A DNA stretch of 43,445 nt, from positions 1 through 43,445 of the forward strand of contig CACYFF010000021.1 in NCBI GenBank assembly GCA_902773665.1, written 5' to 3'. Position numbers and translations under genes: made by a program. Positions 24,933 through 33,446 of this stretch are shown in pieces. The notes below the pieces were generated by a model. That model did not search any database. It had not been told where the DNA came from and was given only the letters and a program-made list of their open reading frames with translations. Each line of letters starts with the position of its first letter. Positions within the stretch are counted from its first letter, which is position 1. The stretch comes from an uncultured Eubacteriales bacterium. GTDB taxonomy: Bacteria; Bacillota; Clostridia; Peptostreptococcales; Anaerovoracaceae.

Positions 24933-25808
24933 ATGAAGATCAGTCAGATTTTGCAGCAGGACGGATATAGGCTCTCGTTCGAGGTCTTTCCACCGAAAAA
25001 GAGCACGGGACTCGAAAACGTGCGCAAAGCTACCGAGGAGATCGCCAAACTGGAACCTTCCTTCGTGAGCGTCACTTACGGCGCAGGAGGCGGCACCAGC
25101 GACTTCACTCTGGACATCGCCAAAAATATCAAGGAACAGACAGGCGTGCCCGTACTGGCGCACATCACCTGTGTGAGCTCTTCCCGGGAGAAGGTGGCGT
25201 CCTACATCGACGCCCTCAAGGCCAGCGGCATCGAGAACGTGATGGCGCTGCGGGGAGACCTGACGCCGGAGATGGAAAGCCAGGACAGAAGCGGCTGGGA
25301 TTACCGGAACGCGTATCAGCTGGTGGAGGAACTGAAGGCGGCGGGAGATTTCTGCATCGGCGGCGCCTGCTATCCGGAGGTGCACCCCGAAAGCAGCTGC
25401 CGGAACGAGGATATCCTTCACCTGAAAGAAAAAGTGAAAGCCGGCTGCGATTTTTTGACTACACAGATGTTCTTCGACAACGATCTGTTCTATAGTTTTC
25501 TATATAGGGTGAGGGATATCGGCATCGATGTGCCGGTCATCCCGGGCATCATGCCTATTACGAATGCCAACCAGGTGGAGAAGGCCCTAAAACTGTCCGG
25601 CTGCCATATGCCGATCCGCTTTACCTCTCTCGTCGACCGCTTCGGAAGCAATGCGGCTGCGATGCAGCAGGCGGGCATCATCTATGCCACGGAGCAGATC
25701 ATCGACCTGTATGCCAACGGCATCCGCAACGTGCACGTCTACACCATGAACAAGCCGGAGGTCGCATCGGGTATCCTGAATAACGTCTCCGCCATTTTAA
25801 ACGCATGA
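24933..25808 (+). CDS. metF: 5,10-methylenetetrahydrofolate reductase
   Basis: 291 residues from the ATG at 24933 (AGGAGA at 24917-24922). The frame is open further upstream, but that stretch covers the leader and terminator. Single FAD/TIM-barrel MTHFR: FEVFPPKKS with the catalytic Glu, SVTYGAGGG, ALRGD, GGACYPEVHPE, and TQMFFDND. It reduces methylene-THF to methyl-THF, the methyl donor for MetH two genes downstream. The stop overlaps the start of the next gene (ATGATG), so translation is coupled. Expression is probably set by the attenuator in front of it. Confidence 0.95.
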   Translation: MKISQILQQDGYRLSFEVFPPKKSTGLENVRKATEEIAKLEPSFVSVTYGAGGGTSDFTLDIAKNIKEQTGVPVLAHITCVSSSREKVASYIDALKASGIENVMALRGDLTPEMESQDRSGWDYRNAYQLVEELKAAGDFCIGGACYPEVHPESSCRNEDILHLKEKVKAGCDFLTTQMFFDNDLFYSFLYRVRDIGIDVPVIPGIMPITNANQVEKALKLSGCHMPIRFTSLVDRFGSNAAAMQQAGIIYATEQIIDLYANGIRNVHVYTMNKPEVASGILNNVSAILNA

Positions 25809-26416
25809 TGGATCTGATCTCTTTAAAAACATACAACGATCTGCAGCCGGACCTGTCTGAAGTAATGCGCTATGCCGGCGCGCCGAAGACGGCGGAACCG
25901 GATGCCCAGATCCTCTCCTGTCTTGCAGAGCTGGGGGAGATCCTGGGCAGGCTGTGCTGGCGGCGCTTTCCCATCGAAAGGCAGGGCGCATGGCTGGACC
26001 TGGGCTTCTGCCGGACACCGTCTGCCAGTCTTTCGATCAATTTGAAGGGTTGTTCCTCCCTGGTGCTGTTCGCAGGGACTCTTGGCATCGGGATCGACCG
26101 TTTTCTCGCGAAGTACGGCCGGCTGTCTCCCGCCAGAGCTCTGTGGTTTCAGGCGATCGGGGCAGCAGGGATCGAAGCGCTGTGCAACGCTTTCTGCGAA
26201 GAACTGCCGCAGCTGCTGGCAGAAGACGGGCAGCCGGTAAGGATAAGGCCTCGGTACAGTCCCGGTTTCGGAGATTTTGGACTGGAATATCAGCCATTCA
26301 TTTTTTCGGCCCTGGATTGTCAGAAGAATCTTGGGCTCACCCTGACGGACAGCCTTCTGATGAGCCCCACAAAATCCGTAACGGCCCTGGTGGGCATCTG
26401 CGACGAGGAACGGTAA
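25805..26416 (+). CDS. Free-standing methionine synthase reactivation-domain protein
   Basis: 203 residues. The C-terminal half reads RIRPRYSPGFGDFGLEYQ...LGLTLTDSLLMSPTKSVTALVG, the SAM-binding reactivation domain (Met_synt_B12) that in E. coli is the C-terminal part of MetH. The N-terminal half is a helical segment without a clear match. It presumably supports reductive methylation of cob(II)alamin of the separate MetH encoded next; the electron donor here is unknown. The start (ATG 25805, or 25808) overlaps the metF stop. metH begins 2 bp after its stop. This gene order is common in Clostridia. Confidence 0.88.
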   Translation: MMDLISLKTYNDLQPDLSEVMRYAGAPKTAEPDAQILSCLAELGEILGRLCWRRFPIERQGAWLDLGFCRTPSASLSINLKGCSSLVLFAGTLGIGIDRFLAKYGRLSPARALWFQAIGAAGIEALCNAFCEELPQLLAEDGQPVRIRPRYSPGFGDFGLEYQPFIFSALDCQKNLGLTLTDSLLMSPTKSVTALVGICDEER

Positions 26417-26417
26417 C

Positions 26418-28835
26418 ATGAAAATCTTAGACTATCTGAAAGACAATATCCTGATCCTGGACGGCGGCATGGGCAGCTTTCTGCAGGAGAAAGGCCTGCA
26501 GCCCGGGGAACGGCCGGAACCTTGGAATCTCAGCCATCCCGAGGTCATAACAGGCATACATAAGTCGTATTACGACGCAGGCAGCAACGCTGTCATCACC
26601 AATACGTTCGGCGCCTGCGGCCTGCGGTTCTCCAAGGAAGAACTGGAGGAGATCGCAGCGGCCGCCGTAGCGAATGCCCGGCGGGCTGCGGAAGAAAGCG
26701 ATGCGCCCCAGCCGAAGTGGGTGGGTCTGGATGTAGGACCCTGCGGCAAGTTGCTGAAGCCCTTCGGCGATCTGGAGTTTGAGGATGCCGTAGAGACCTT
26801 TAAGCTCTTTTTACGGGCAGGCGCAGCGCAGCATCCGGACTTTATCTTTATCGAGACCATGAGCGACTGCTACGAGACGAAGGCTGCGGTGCTGGCAGCG
26901 AAGGAGGTCTGCGATCTGCCGATCTTCGCCTCCAACGCCTACAGCGACAACGGCAGGCTGCTGACGGGGGCAGATCCTGCCGCCATGACCGCCATGCTGG
27001 AAGGTCTGGGCGTCGCTGCCCTGGGTATGAACTGCTCTTTGGGGCCGGATACGCTGCTTCCCATTGCGGAGCAATACCTGCAGGTGTCGTCGCGTTCCGT
27101 CATCTTTAAGCCAAACGCGGGGCTGCCGAAGCTGGAGAACGGAAAGACCATCTACGACGTGACCCCGGCAGAATTCGGCGCCTACGCCGCGGAGGCGGTA
27201 AAGCAGGGCGTACGCATCGTGGGCGGCTGCTGCGGTACGACCCCGGAGACGATCCGGGAGATCGCGAAGCGGGTAAGGGATCTGAAGCCTCTGCCCATCG
27301 CGCCGAAACGCCGCACGGTCATCTCGTCCTACGCACATGCGGCGCTCTTTGGCAAAGATCCCGTGCTGATCGGCGAACGAATCAACCCTACGGGCAAAAA
27401 GCGCCTGAAGCAGGCGATCCTGGACGGCGACATGAGCTACGTACTGAGCGAAGCAGCCGGGCAGGAGGAGAAGGGCGTACACGCGATCGACGTCAACGTC
27501 GGCGTGCCGGGCATCGACGAAGCTGCTGTGCTGAAAAAAGCTGTGGAGGAGATCCAGGCGGTCACGAATCTGCCGCTGCAGCTGGACAGCTCCGATCCCG
27601 CGGCGCTGGCAGCCGCTATGCGGATCTACAACGGAAAACCCCTGGTGAACTCCGTCAACGGCAAGATGGAATCCATGGATGCGGTGTTCCCCCTAGTAAA
27701 GAAGTACGGCGGGGCCGTGATCGCCCTGACGCTGGACGAGGAAGGGATCCCCATGGATGCGGGCAAACGGGTGAACATCGCGGAAAAGATCATCTCGGAA
27801 GCGGCAAAGTACGGCATCGGCCGGGAAGATCTGATCTTCGATACGCTGGCGATGCCCGTGAGCGCTTCCAAAGAGGCTGCGAATATCGCGCTGGCTGCCC
27901 TGGAGCGCATTCATAAGGACCTGGGATGCTGCACCTCTTTGGGCGTATCCAACATCTCCTTCGGTCTTCCTTCCCGGGGTGCGGTCAACAGCGCCTTCTT
28001 GCTGCGGGCGCTGGACAGAGGGCTTTCCGCTGCGATCATCAACCCCTATGCGGAGGATATGATGCGGAGCTACCACGCCTTCCGGGCGCTGGCAGGACTG
28101 GACGAAAACTGCGGGGCGTATATCCGGTACTGTGAGGATCATCCGGCAGCGGCGTCACCGTCTGCCGTGCCTGCAGCAGCCTTGAAGCCGGGCGGACAGC
28201 AGGAGGGAAGCGGACTGCAGAATGCCGTTATCAAAGGATTCAAGGAACAGTCGGGGCTTTTGGCAAAAGAACTGCTGAAGAACATGGATCCCGTGGATCT
28301 GATCAACAGCGAGATCATCCCCGCGCTGAACACGGTGGGAGATGGTTTTGCTGCCGGTACGGTCTATCTTCCGCAGCTCCTGATGAGCGCGGAAGCTGCC
28401 TCCGCTGCCTTTGAAGAAGTGAAGGCTGCAATGGCGCTCCGGCCGAAAGCGGACAGCGGAAAACGATGCACCGTCGTCGTCGCTACGGTGAAGGGCGACA
28501 TCCACGACATCGGAAAGAACATCGCAAGGCTGCTGCTGGAGAGCTACGGATTCGATGCGGTGGACCTGGGCAAAGATGTTGCGCCGGAGAGGATCCTGGA
28601 GGAGGTCACGCGGCTGCACGCCCCCATTGCAGGTCTCTCCGCCCTTATGACTACCACCGTCCCCGCCATGCAGGAGACGATCGAACTGCTGAAAGAAAAG
28701 GCGCCCTGGTGCAAAGTTCTGACGGGCGGCGCGGTATTGACGGCCGATTTCGCTGAGAAGATCGGCAGCGACTGCTACGCGAAGGATGCCATGGATACGG
28801 TGCACTATGCTCAGGACCTCTCCGCTGTGTTATAA
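26418..28835 (+). CDS. metH: Cobalamin-dependent methionine synthase lacking the reactivation domain
   Basis: 805 residues in four modules. Homocysteine-binding barrel (1-300) with zinc ligands Cys206 (GMNCSLGP) and Cys271/Cys272 (GGCCGTTPE). Pterin-binding domain (about 320-580) with GERINPTGKKRL and DVNVGVPG. Helical cap (about 595-680). B12-binding domain with His696 in DIHDIGKNI and the GLSALMTTT loop. It moves the methyl group from methyl-THF to homocysteine through cobalamin. The reactivation module is missing from the C-terminus and is supplied by the upstream gene. An extended -10 promoter for the next gene lies over the stop codon. Confidence 0.96.
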   Translation: MKILDYLKDNILILDGGMGSFLQEKGLQPGERPEPWNLSHPEVITGIHKSYYDAGSNAVITNTFGACGLRFSKEELEEIAAAAVANARRAAEESDAPQPKWVGLDVGPCGKLLKPFGDLEFEDAVETFKLFLRAGAAQHPDFIFIETMSDCYETKAAVLAAKEVCDLPIFASNAYSDNGRLLTGADPAAMTAMLEGLGVAALGMNCSLGPDTLLPIAEQYLQVSSRSVIFKPNAGLPKLENGKTIYDVTPAEFGAYAAEAVKQGVRIVGGCCGTTPETIREIAKRVRDLKPLPIAPKRRTVISSYAHAALFGKDPVLIGERINPTGKKRLKQAILDGDMSYVLSEAAGQEEKGVHAIDVNVGVPGIDEAAVLKKAVEEIQAVTNLPLQLDSSDPAALAAAMRIYNGKPLVNSVNGKMESMDAVFPLVKKYGGAVIALTLDEEGIPMDAGKRVNIAEKIISEAAKYGIGREDLIFDTLAMPVSASKEAANIALAALERIHKDLGCCTSLGVSNISFGLPSRGAVNSAFLLRALDRGLSAAIINPYAEDMMRSYHAFRALAGLDENCGAYIRYCEDHPAAASPSAVPAAALKPGGQQEGSGLQNAVIKGFKEQSGLLAKELLKNMDPVDLINSEIIPALNTVGDGFAAGTVYLPQLLMSAEAASAAFEEVKAAMALRPKADSGKRCTVVVATVKGDIHDIGKNIARLLLESYGFDAVDLGKDVAPERILEEVTRLHAPIAGLSALMTTTVPAMQETIELLKEKAPWCKVLTGGAVLTADFAEKIGSDCYAKDAMDTVHYAQDLSAVL

Positions 28836-28836
28836 T
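28828..28836 (+). promoter_or_regulatory. Extended -10 promoter before the CPCC gene
   Basis: TGTTATAAT overlapping the metH stop, 32 bases before the next ATG. The -35 is weak. Confidence 0.45.
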
Positions 28837-28867
28837 TGAGAAAACGATAAAAAGGAGACGTTTCGAC

Positions 28868-29083
28868 ATGGAACTATCGACGGCAGCAAGATTATATATC
28901 CCCACGATCTGCCCTTGCTGCGGGCGCTACATCTTCGAGGAAAAAGGGCAGTACGAGATCTGCCCGGTGTGCGGCTGGGAGGATGACCCGGTGCAGCGCC
29001 GGGAGCCGGATCTGACGGGCGGCGCCAACAAGCTGAGCCTGAACGAGGCGAAAAAAGCCTGGAAGGAGGCCTCCCATGAGTAA
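28868..29083 (+). CDS. Cysteine-rich CPCC-family small protein
   Basis: 71 residues. CPCCGR at 15-20 and CPVCGWEDD from 32 form the two zinc-binding knuckles of the CPCC family (PF14206). The C-terminal half is charged and helical (SLNEAKKAWKEASHE). AAAGGAGACG precedes the ATG. The last 8 bases overlap the next gene, so the two are translationally coupled. Function is unknown; because of the coupling it might serve as a partner or antidote of the RNase-like protein, which is speculation. Confidence 0.8.
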   Translation: MELSTAARLYIPTICPCCGRYIFEEKGQYEICPVCGWEDDPVQRREPDLTGGANKLSLNEAKKAWKEASHE

Positions 29084-29537
29084 GAAACTCCTGCCCATCC
29101 TGTTCATCATCGTTCTGCTGGCCTCGTTCTTCCTGATGTGGAACTATACACATCAGGATGTTCCCCTGGCTGCAGATCCTGTGCCGGTGGAAGATCCCGT
29201 GGCTCAAACAGACCCTGAGTCTGTCGAAGGGACCGATGAGATCGCCTGGAACTACGACGAATTCCCCGAGGATTACACCTTCCGGAGCAAGAAGTACCTG
29301 GACCAGCACTATGAGAAGCACGGCATCGACATGGGCTTCGAAAATGCGCAGCTGTACGAAGAATCCGCGAACCTGGTGATCCACCATCCGGACGTTCTGC
29401 ACAAGATCGAAAAGGAAGACGGGGACACCTGCTTCTATCTGGAGGAGACGAATGAATTCGTCGTGCTGTCCAAGGACGGTTACATCCGCACATATTTCTG
29501 GCCGGATTCCGGGAAAAAGTATTACGATAAGCAATAG
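29076..29537 (+). CDS. Signal-anchored protein with a barnase/EndoU (BECR)-type RNase-like domain
   Basis: 153 residues. Residues 3-23 are a hydrophobic signal anchor (LLPILFIIVLLASFFLMW), followed by an acidic linker to about 60. The C-terminal domain has YLDQHYEKHGID (His78, His82), DGDTCFYLEETNEFVVLS and GYIRTYFWPD (Arg138-Phe141). That pattern is seen in small ribonuclease domains at the ends of phage head and polymorphic toxin proteins (BECR fold). This would make it an exported or membrane-tethered RNase; the assignment rests on pattern memory, not alignment. It overlaps the CPCC gene by 8 bp and is followed by a Nudix gene after 9 bp. Confidence 0.6.
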   Translation: MSKKLLPILFIIVLLASFFLMWNYTHQDVPLAADPVPVEDPVAQTDPESVEGTDEIAWNYDEFPEDYTFRSKKYLDQHYEKHGIDMGFENAQLYEESANLVIHHPDVLHKIEKEDGDTCFYLEETNEFVVLSKDGYIRTYFWPDSGKKYYDKQ

Positions 29538-29546
29538 AGGCGCAAG

Positions 29547-30206
29547 ATGAAGGGTCCCGTCATTACAAAAGACTGCGTAAAGACGCTGCTGGACGGTAAG
29601 TTCATCAAGGTCTACGACCTGCAGTACGCGGAAGGAAAGCATTATTACGATGCCAGCAGAAGGGCGGCGGAGGATCTGGCTGTGGTCAAAACGGACGAGC
29701 AATTCCGGGACATGCTGCCGGACGCCGTAAGCTGCTGCGTCATTCTGCGCTGCCCCGGCGAAGAGCCCCGGCTGCTGCTTTCCTACGAATACCGCTACCC
29801 CTGCGGCCGGTTTCTTCTGAGTCCGCCTGCGGGATTGATCGATCCGGAAGAGAAAGGGCATCCGGACGCGCTCATCCGCACGGCGGTGCGGGAGATCGCG
29901 GAGGAAACGGGTCTTCTGATCGGACCTTCCGATCGCGTAGAAGTCATCGACCCCTGTCTGTTCAGTTCTCCCGGCATGACGGATGAATGCAACGCCATGG
30001 TCTGCGCCGTGGTGGATGCGCCGGATCTGTCGTCCCTCAACCAGAACGGCGCGGTCGGAACAGAACAGTTCGACGGTTTTCTGCTGGTCACGAAGAAAGA
30101 GGCGGAGGACATCCTCCGCAGCGGCAGAGATCCGCAGGGGATCTTCTATTCCGTGTTTACCTGGATCGTGCTGGCCTGGTTTGCCGGCGGGTTCTGGGAG
30201 AGATAG
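29547..30206 (+). CDS. Nudix hydrolase, ADP-ribose pyrophosphatase-like
   Basis: 219 residues. The Nudix helix is AVREIAEETGLL (R115 to G122), preceded by PPAGLIDPEEKG; the upstream glycine-to-Arg spacing is slightly longer than the canonical box. The N-terminal beta strands and PPAG segment resemble ADP-sugar hydrolases. It should split a nucleoside diphosphate linked to another group, with Mg2+. Nine bases separate it from the RNase-like gene and 26 from the GH3 gene, so it is part of the same transcription unit. Substrate not assigned. Confidence 0.8.
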   Translation: MKGPVITKDCVKTLLDGKFIKVYDLQYAEGKHYYDASRRAAEDLAVVKTDEQFRDMLPDAVSCCVILRCPGEEPRLLLSYEYRYPCGRFLLSPPAGLIDPEEKGHPDALIRTAVREIAEETGLLIGPSDRVEVIDPCLFSSPGMTDECNAMVCAVVDAPDLSSLNQNGAVGTEQFDGFLLVTKKEAEDILRSGRDPQGIFYSVFTWIVLAWFAGGFWER

Positions 30207-30232
30207 CTGCTTTGAAGGGTCAGGAAGAGTTT

Positions 30233-31459
30233 ATGGATCTTCGTCCGAAACACAAATGCATCATAGCCTTGCTCCTTCTCGTCAGTTTTGTGCTGCTCTG
30301 CGGCTGCACGGAGGTGCGCGCGCAGGCGGATGTAACGGAAGAGGCGGCAGGCAGCGGCGCTGCGCCTCACATTGCGGTGAAGATCGAAGGAGATAACATA
30401 AGCAGAGTTATGTCTTCTATGACGCTTCGGGAAAAGATCGGACAGCTGTTCATCATCCGGCCGGATACGCTGGGAGGATCGGTGCAGAACCTTACAAAAG
30501 AGGGTATGGCGCTCTATACGTCGTACCCGGCCGGCGGCTTCTGTCTGTTTGCACGCAACATCGCGGATCCCCAGCAGCTGAAGTCCTTTACGTCGCAGCT
30601 GCACGGTCTCGGAGACCGGTTCCAGCCCATCCTGACGATCGATGAGGAGGGCGGTCCCGTCGTTCGCATCGCAGCAAACAGCCAGTTCGACGTGCCGCGT
30701 TTTCCTGCCATGGGCAAACTGACCGCAGCGGGAGATCCTCCTGAAGTGCGCCGTCTCGCATCCTTCGAATGCAGCAAGGCCATCGGGTCCTATCTGAAGG
30801 AATACGGATTCGATCTGGACTTCGCGCCTGTCGCGGACGTCAACACCAATCCCCATAATCCCGTTATCGGCACGCGGGCGTACAGCAACGACCCCCTGAC
30901 GGCAGCGGACCTCGTAGGCGCTGCCTGCGCAGGCCTGCACGAAGGCGGTTCCGGCAGCTGTTTAAAGCATTGGCCGGGTCACGGCGACACGAAGACGGAT
31001 ACCCACAAAGGCCGTGCTTCCACCGCAAAGACCTGGGAGGAGATCCTGGACTGCGAAGCGATCCCGTTCCGGGCCGGTATCGACGCCGGGACGGATATGG
31101 TCATGGTGTCTCACATCGCGGCGCCCGCCGTCACCGGCAGCGATGAACCTGCCAGTCTCTCCCACGTTCTGATCACGGAAAAACTCAGACGGGAGCTGGG
31201 GTACGAAGGTGTCGTCATCACCGACGCCCTGGATATGGGCGCGGTTTCCTATTACTACAGCCCGGGCGAAGCGGCCGTGCAGGCCTTCCTCGCCGGCGCC
31301 GATATCCTGCTGATGCCTTCGGACTATTTCGAAGCGTTCGACGCGATGGTCGCGGCTGTCAATGACGGGACGATCCCGAAGGAAAGACTGGACGAAAGCG
31401 TACGGCGCATCCTGCAGTTGCGGCTTTCTCTCGCCGCATTGTCGCAAAATTCCCTGTAA
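30233..31459 (+). CDS. GH3 beta-N-acetylhexosaminidase-like lipoprotein (NagZ type)
   Basis: 408 residues from the ATG at 30233; the frame extends upstream but only over the Nudix gene. A lipoprotein signal peptide ends in LLCGC, so Cys is lipidated and the enzyme faces outward on the membrane. Glycoside hydrolase family 3: TIDEEGGPVVR, KHWPGHGDTKTDTH (Lys245-His246 and the Asp/His pair used as acid/base by NagZ enzymes), and the nucleophile Asp331 in VITDALDMGAV. It should remove N-acetylglucosamine from muropeptides or wall fragments. It is the last gene of the run starting with the CPCC protein. Confidence 0.9.
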   Translation: MDLRPKHKCIIALLLLVSFVLLCGCTEVRAQADVTEEAAGSGAAPHIAVKIEGDNISRVMSSMTLREKIGQLFIIRPDTLGGSVQNLTKEGMALYTSYPAGGFCLFARNIADPQQLKSFTSQLHGLGDRFQPILTIDEEGGPVVRIAANSQFDVPRFPAMGKLTAAGDPPEVRRLASFECSKAIGSYLKEYGFDLDFAPVADVNTNPHNPVIGTRAYSNDPLTAADLVGAACAGLHEGGSGSCLKHWPGHGDTKTDTHKGRASTAKTWEEILDCEAIPFRAGIDAGTDMVMVSHIAAPAVTGSDEPASLSHVLITEKLRRELGYEGVVITDALDMGAVSYYYSPGEAAVQAFLAGADILLMPSDYFEAFDAMVAAVNDGTIPKERLDESVRRILQLRLSLAALSQNSL

Positions 31460-31468
31460 TATGATAAA
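31439..31468 (+). promoter_or_regulatory. Possible promoter for the FAD oxidoreductase gene
   Basis: TTGTCG (31439-31444), 18 bp, GATAAA (31463-31468). The 109-bp gap otherwise holds only weak inverted repeats. Confidence 0.35.
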
Positions 31469-31568
31469 ATGAAACAGGAAACAGCAGACGGACAAGACCG
31501 CCAGGAAGCGGCTTGCCTGATGTTTTGTTGATTTAAGAAAAAATTCACAGGAGAGGAATATCAGATAA

Positions 31569-32942
31569 ATGGATTATGACGTGATCATCATCGGGGCGGG
31601 CCCCGGCGGTATCTTTACAGCTTATGAACTGCTCCAGGCGCAAAAAGGTCTTAAGATCGGCGTTTTCGAACTGGGCGGACCTTTAAACGAGAGAAAATGT
31701 CCCATCGACGGGGTCAAGGTAAAGTCCTGCGTGCGCTGCAAGACCTGCTCCATCATGAGCGGTTTCGGAGGCGCCGGCGCGTTCTCCGACGGCAAGTACA
31801 ACATTACGAACGATTTCGGCGGCACGCTGTACGAATACATCGGAAAGCAGCGGGCATTGGACCTGATGCATTACGTGGACAAGATCAACTGCGAGAACGG
31901 CGGGGGCGGCACGACGCTGTACTCCACCGCCAACTCCGATTTCAAGACGCAGTGCCTGCGCAACGACCTGCATCTGATGGACGCCCAGGTGCGCCATCTG
32001 GGCACGGACATCAATTACGTCGTGCTGCAGAATCTGTACGACAAGCTGAAGGACGGCGTGGATTTCCATTTCCGCAGCCGCGTCTCCACCGTCGCCAAGA
32101 CAGAAGAAGGCTATGAGATCGATGTGGACGGTCAGAAATTTTCGGCGCCTTACTGCGTCGTATCTGCCGGCCGCAGCGGCAGCAAGTGGATGGAGGATGT
32201 CTGCGGAGATCTGGGGCTTGCCACCAAGTCCAACCGCGTGGACATCGGCGTCCGCGTGGAGCTGCAGGCGGATATCTTTAAGCACATCACGGACGAACTG
32301 TACGAGAGCAAGATCGTCTACCGTACGAAGCAGTATCAGGATCTCGTGCGCACGTTCTGCATGAATCCGAAGGGCGCCGTGGTAAACGAGAACACGAACG
32401 GCATCGTTACGGTAAACGGCCACAGCTACGAAGATCCCGCGCTGCAGACGAACAACACGAACTTCGCGCTGCTGGTGGCGAAGCATTTCACGGAGCCGTT
32501 CAAAGATTCCAACGGCTATGGCGAAAGCATCGCCAAACTGTCCAACATGCTGGGCGGCGGCGTTATCGTACAGCGCTTCGGCGATTTGGTAAGAGGGCGC
32601 CGTTCCGTGGAAAAGCGCATCCGGGAGAGTTTCCTTACGCCGACGCTGGAAGCGACGCCGGGCGATCTGGCGCTGGTCATCCCCAAGCGCATCTTAGACG
32701 ACATCGTGGAGATGATCTACGCGCTGGACAAGATCGCGCCGGGCACGGCCAACGACGACACGCTGCTGTACGGCGTGGAAGTCAAGTTCTACAACATGGA
32801 AGTGGAGCTCAACAGCGATCTGGAGACCTCGCTTCCCGGCCTGTTCGTCATCGGCGACGGCTCGGGGGTCACCCATTCGCTGTCCCACGCGTCCGCCAGC
32901 GGCGTACACGTGGCGAGAGTGCTGCTCGACCGCATCGCGTAA
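31569..32942 (+). CDS. FAD-dependent oxidoreductase, COG2509 type
   Basis: 457 residues. The N-terminal Rossmann dinucleotide motif is DVIIIGAGPGGIFTAYELL. A CVRCKTCSIMSGFGGAGAFS segment with three cysteines follows, then the middle HI0933/RdsA-like region. The C-terminal FAD-binding motif is GLFVIGDGSGVTHSLSHASA. COG2509 proteins are predicted flavin dehydrogenases, widespread in anaerobes and without a known substrate. CAGGAGAGG lies upstream. The membrane HExxH gene begins 3 bp after the stop, so the two are coupled. Confidence 0.85.
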   Translation: MDYDVIIIGAGPGGIFTAYELLQAQKGLKIGVFELGGPLNERKCPIDGVKVKSCVRCKTCSIMSGFGGAGAFSDGKYNITNDFGGTLYEYIGKQRALDLMHYVDKINCENGGGGTTLYSTANSDFKTQCLRNDLHLMDAQVRHLGTDINYVVLQNLYDKLKDGVDFHFRSRVSTVAKTEEGYEIDVDGQKFSAPYCVVSAGRSGSKWMEDVCGDLGLATKSNRVDIGVRVELQADIFKHITDELYESKIVYRTKQYQDLVRTFCMNPKGAVVNENTNGIVTVNGHSYEDPALQTNNTNFALLVAKHFTEPFKDSNGYGESIAKLSNMLGGGVIVQRFGDLVRGRRSVEKRIRESFLTPTLEATPGDLALVIPKRILDDIVEMIYALDKIAPGTANDDTLLYGVEVKFYNMEVELNSDLETSLPGLFVIGDGSGVTHSLSHASASGVHVARVLLDRIA

Positions 32943-32945
32943 ACT

Positions 32946-33446
32946 GTGGAACACGTACGGCTGAATAAAACTGCATTTTACCTGCTGTCCTTTACCTGGG
33001 GACTGCCCACGACGCTGGCGGGCTGCCTGACGGCCGCCGTGCTGCGCCTGATGGGAAAACATCCTCATCGTTTCGGATGGTGCTGGTATTTCGAGGTAGG
33101 GTCGCACTGGGGCGGCTGCAGCATGGGTCCGTTCTTCTTTAAGCAGAAGGAGCCCAGCAGGCATATCTGCATCCACGAGAGCGGACACGCCATCCAGAAC
33201 TGCTGGTTCGGCTTTTTTATGCCGTTCCTCGTATCGATCCCCTCGTCCATACGGTACCGCGTCCACCGGTATAAAAGAAGACGCCACAGACCGCTGCCGC
33301 CCTACGATGCCATCTGGTTCGAAGGGCAGGCCACGAGACTCGGCAGAATGTATTTCGCCCCGTCAGGAGACGACCATGTTTTTTACGAAACGCAAGAGCA
33401 GAAGACAGATACAGAACCTGAGGAAACTCAGCCGGAAGAACGTTGA
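32946..33446 (+). CDS. Membrane protein with HExxH zinc-protease-like motif
   Basis: 166 residues from a GTG 3 bases after the upstream stop; no ribosome binding site is visible, so reinitiation is likely. Hydrophobic segments lie at about 8-38 and 85-100. Between and after them are HESGHAIQNCWFG (HExxH) and WFEGQATRLG, a possible third Glu ligand, as in gluzincins. Related uncharacterised membrane proteins with HExGHxxQ exist in Bacillota and Bacteroidota. The last about 25 residues are acidic and overlap the next gene by 71 bp in another frame. Protease activity is inferred only. Confidence 0.65.
   Translation: MEHVRLNKTAFYLLSFTWGLPTTLAGCLTAAVLRLMGKHPHRFGWCWYFEVGSHWGGCSMGPFFFKQKEPSRHICIHESGHAIQNCWFGFFMPFLVSIPSSIRYRVHRYKRRRHRPLPPYDAIWFEGQATRLGRMYFAPSGDDHVFYETQEQKTDTEPEETQPEER

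Noticed and set aside
31469-31531. Short ORF in the gap before the FAD oxidoreductase
   Set aside because: No ribosome binding site and random composition.
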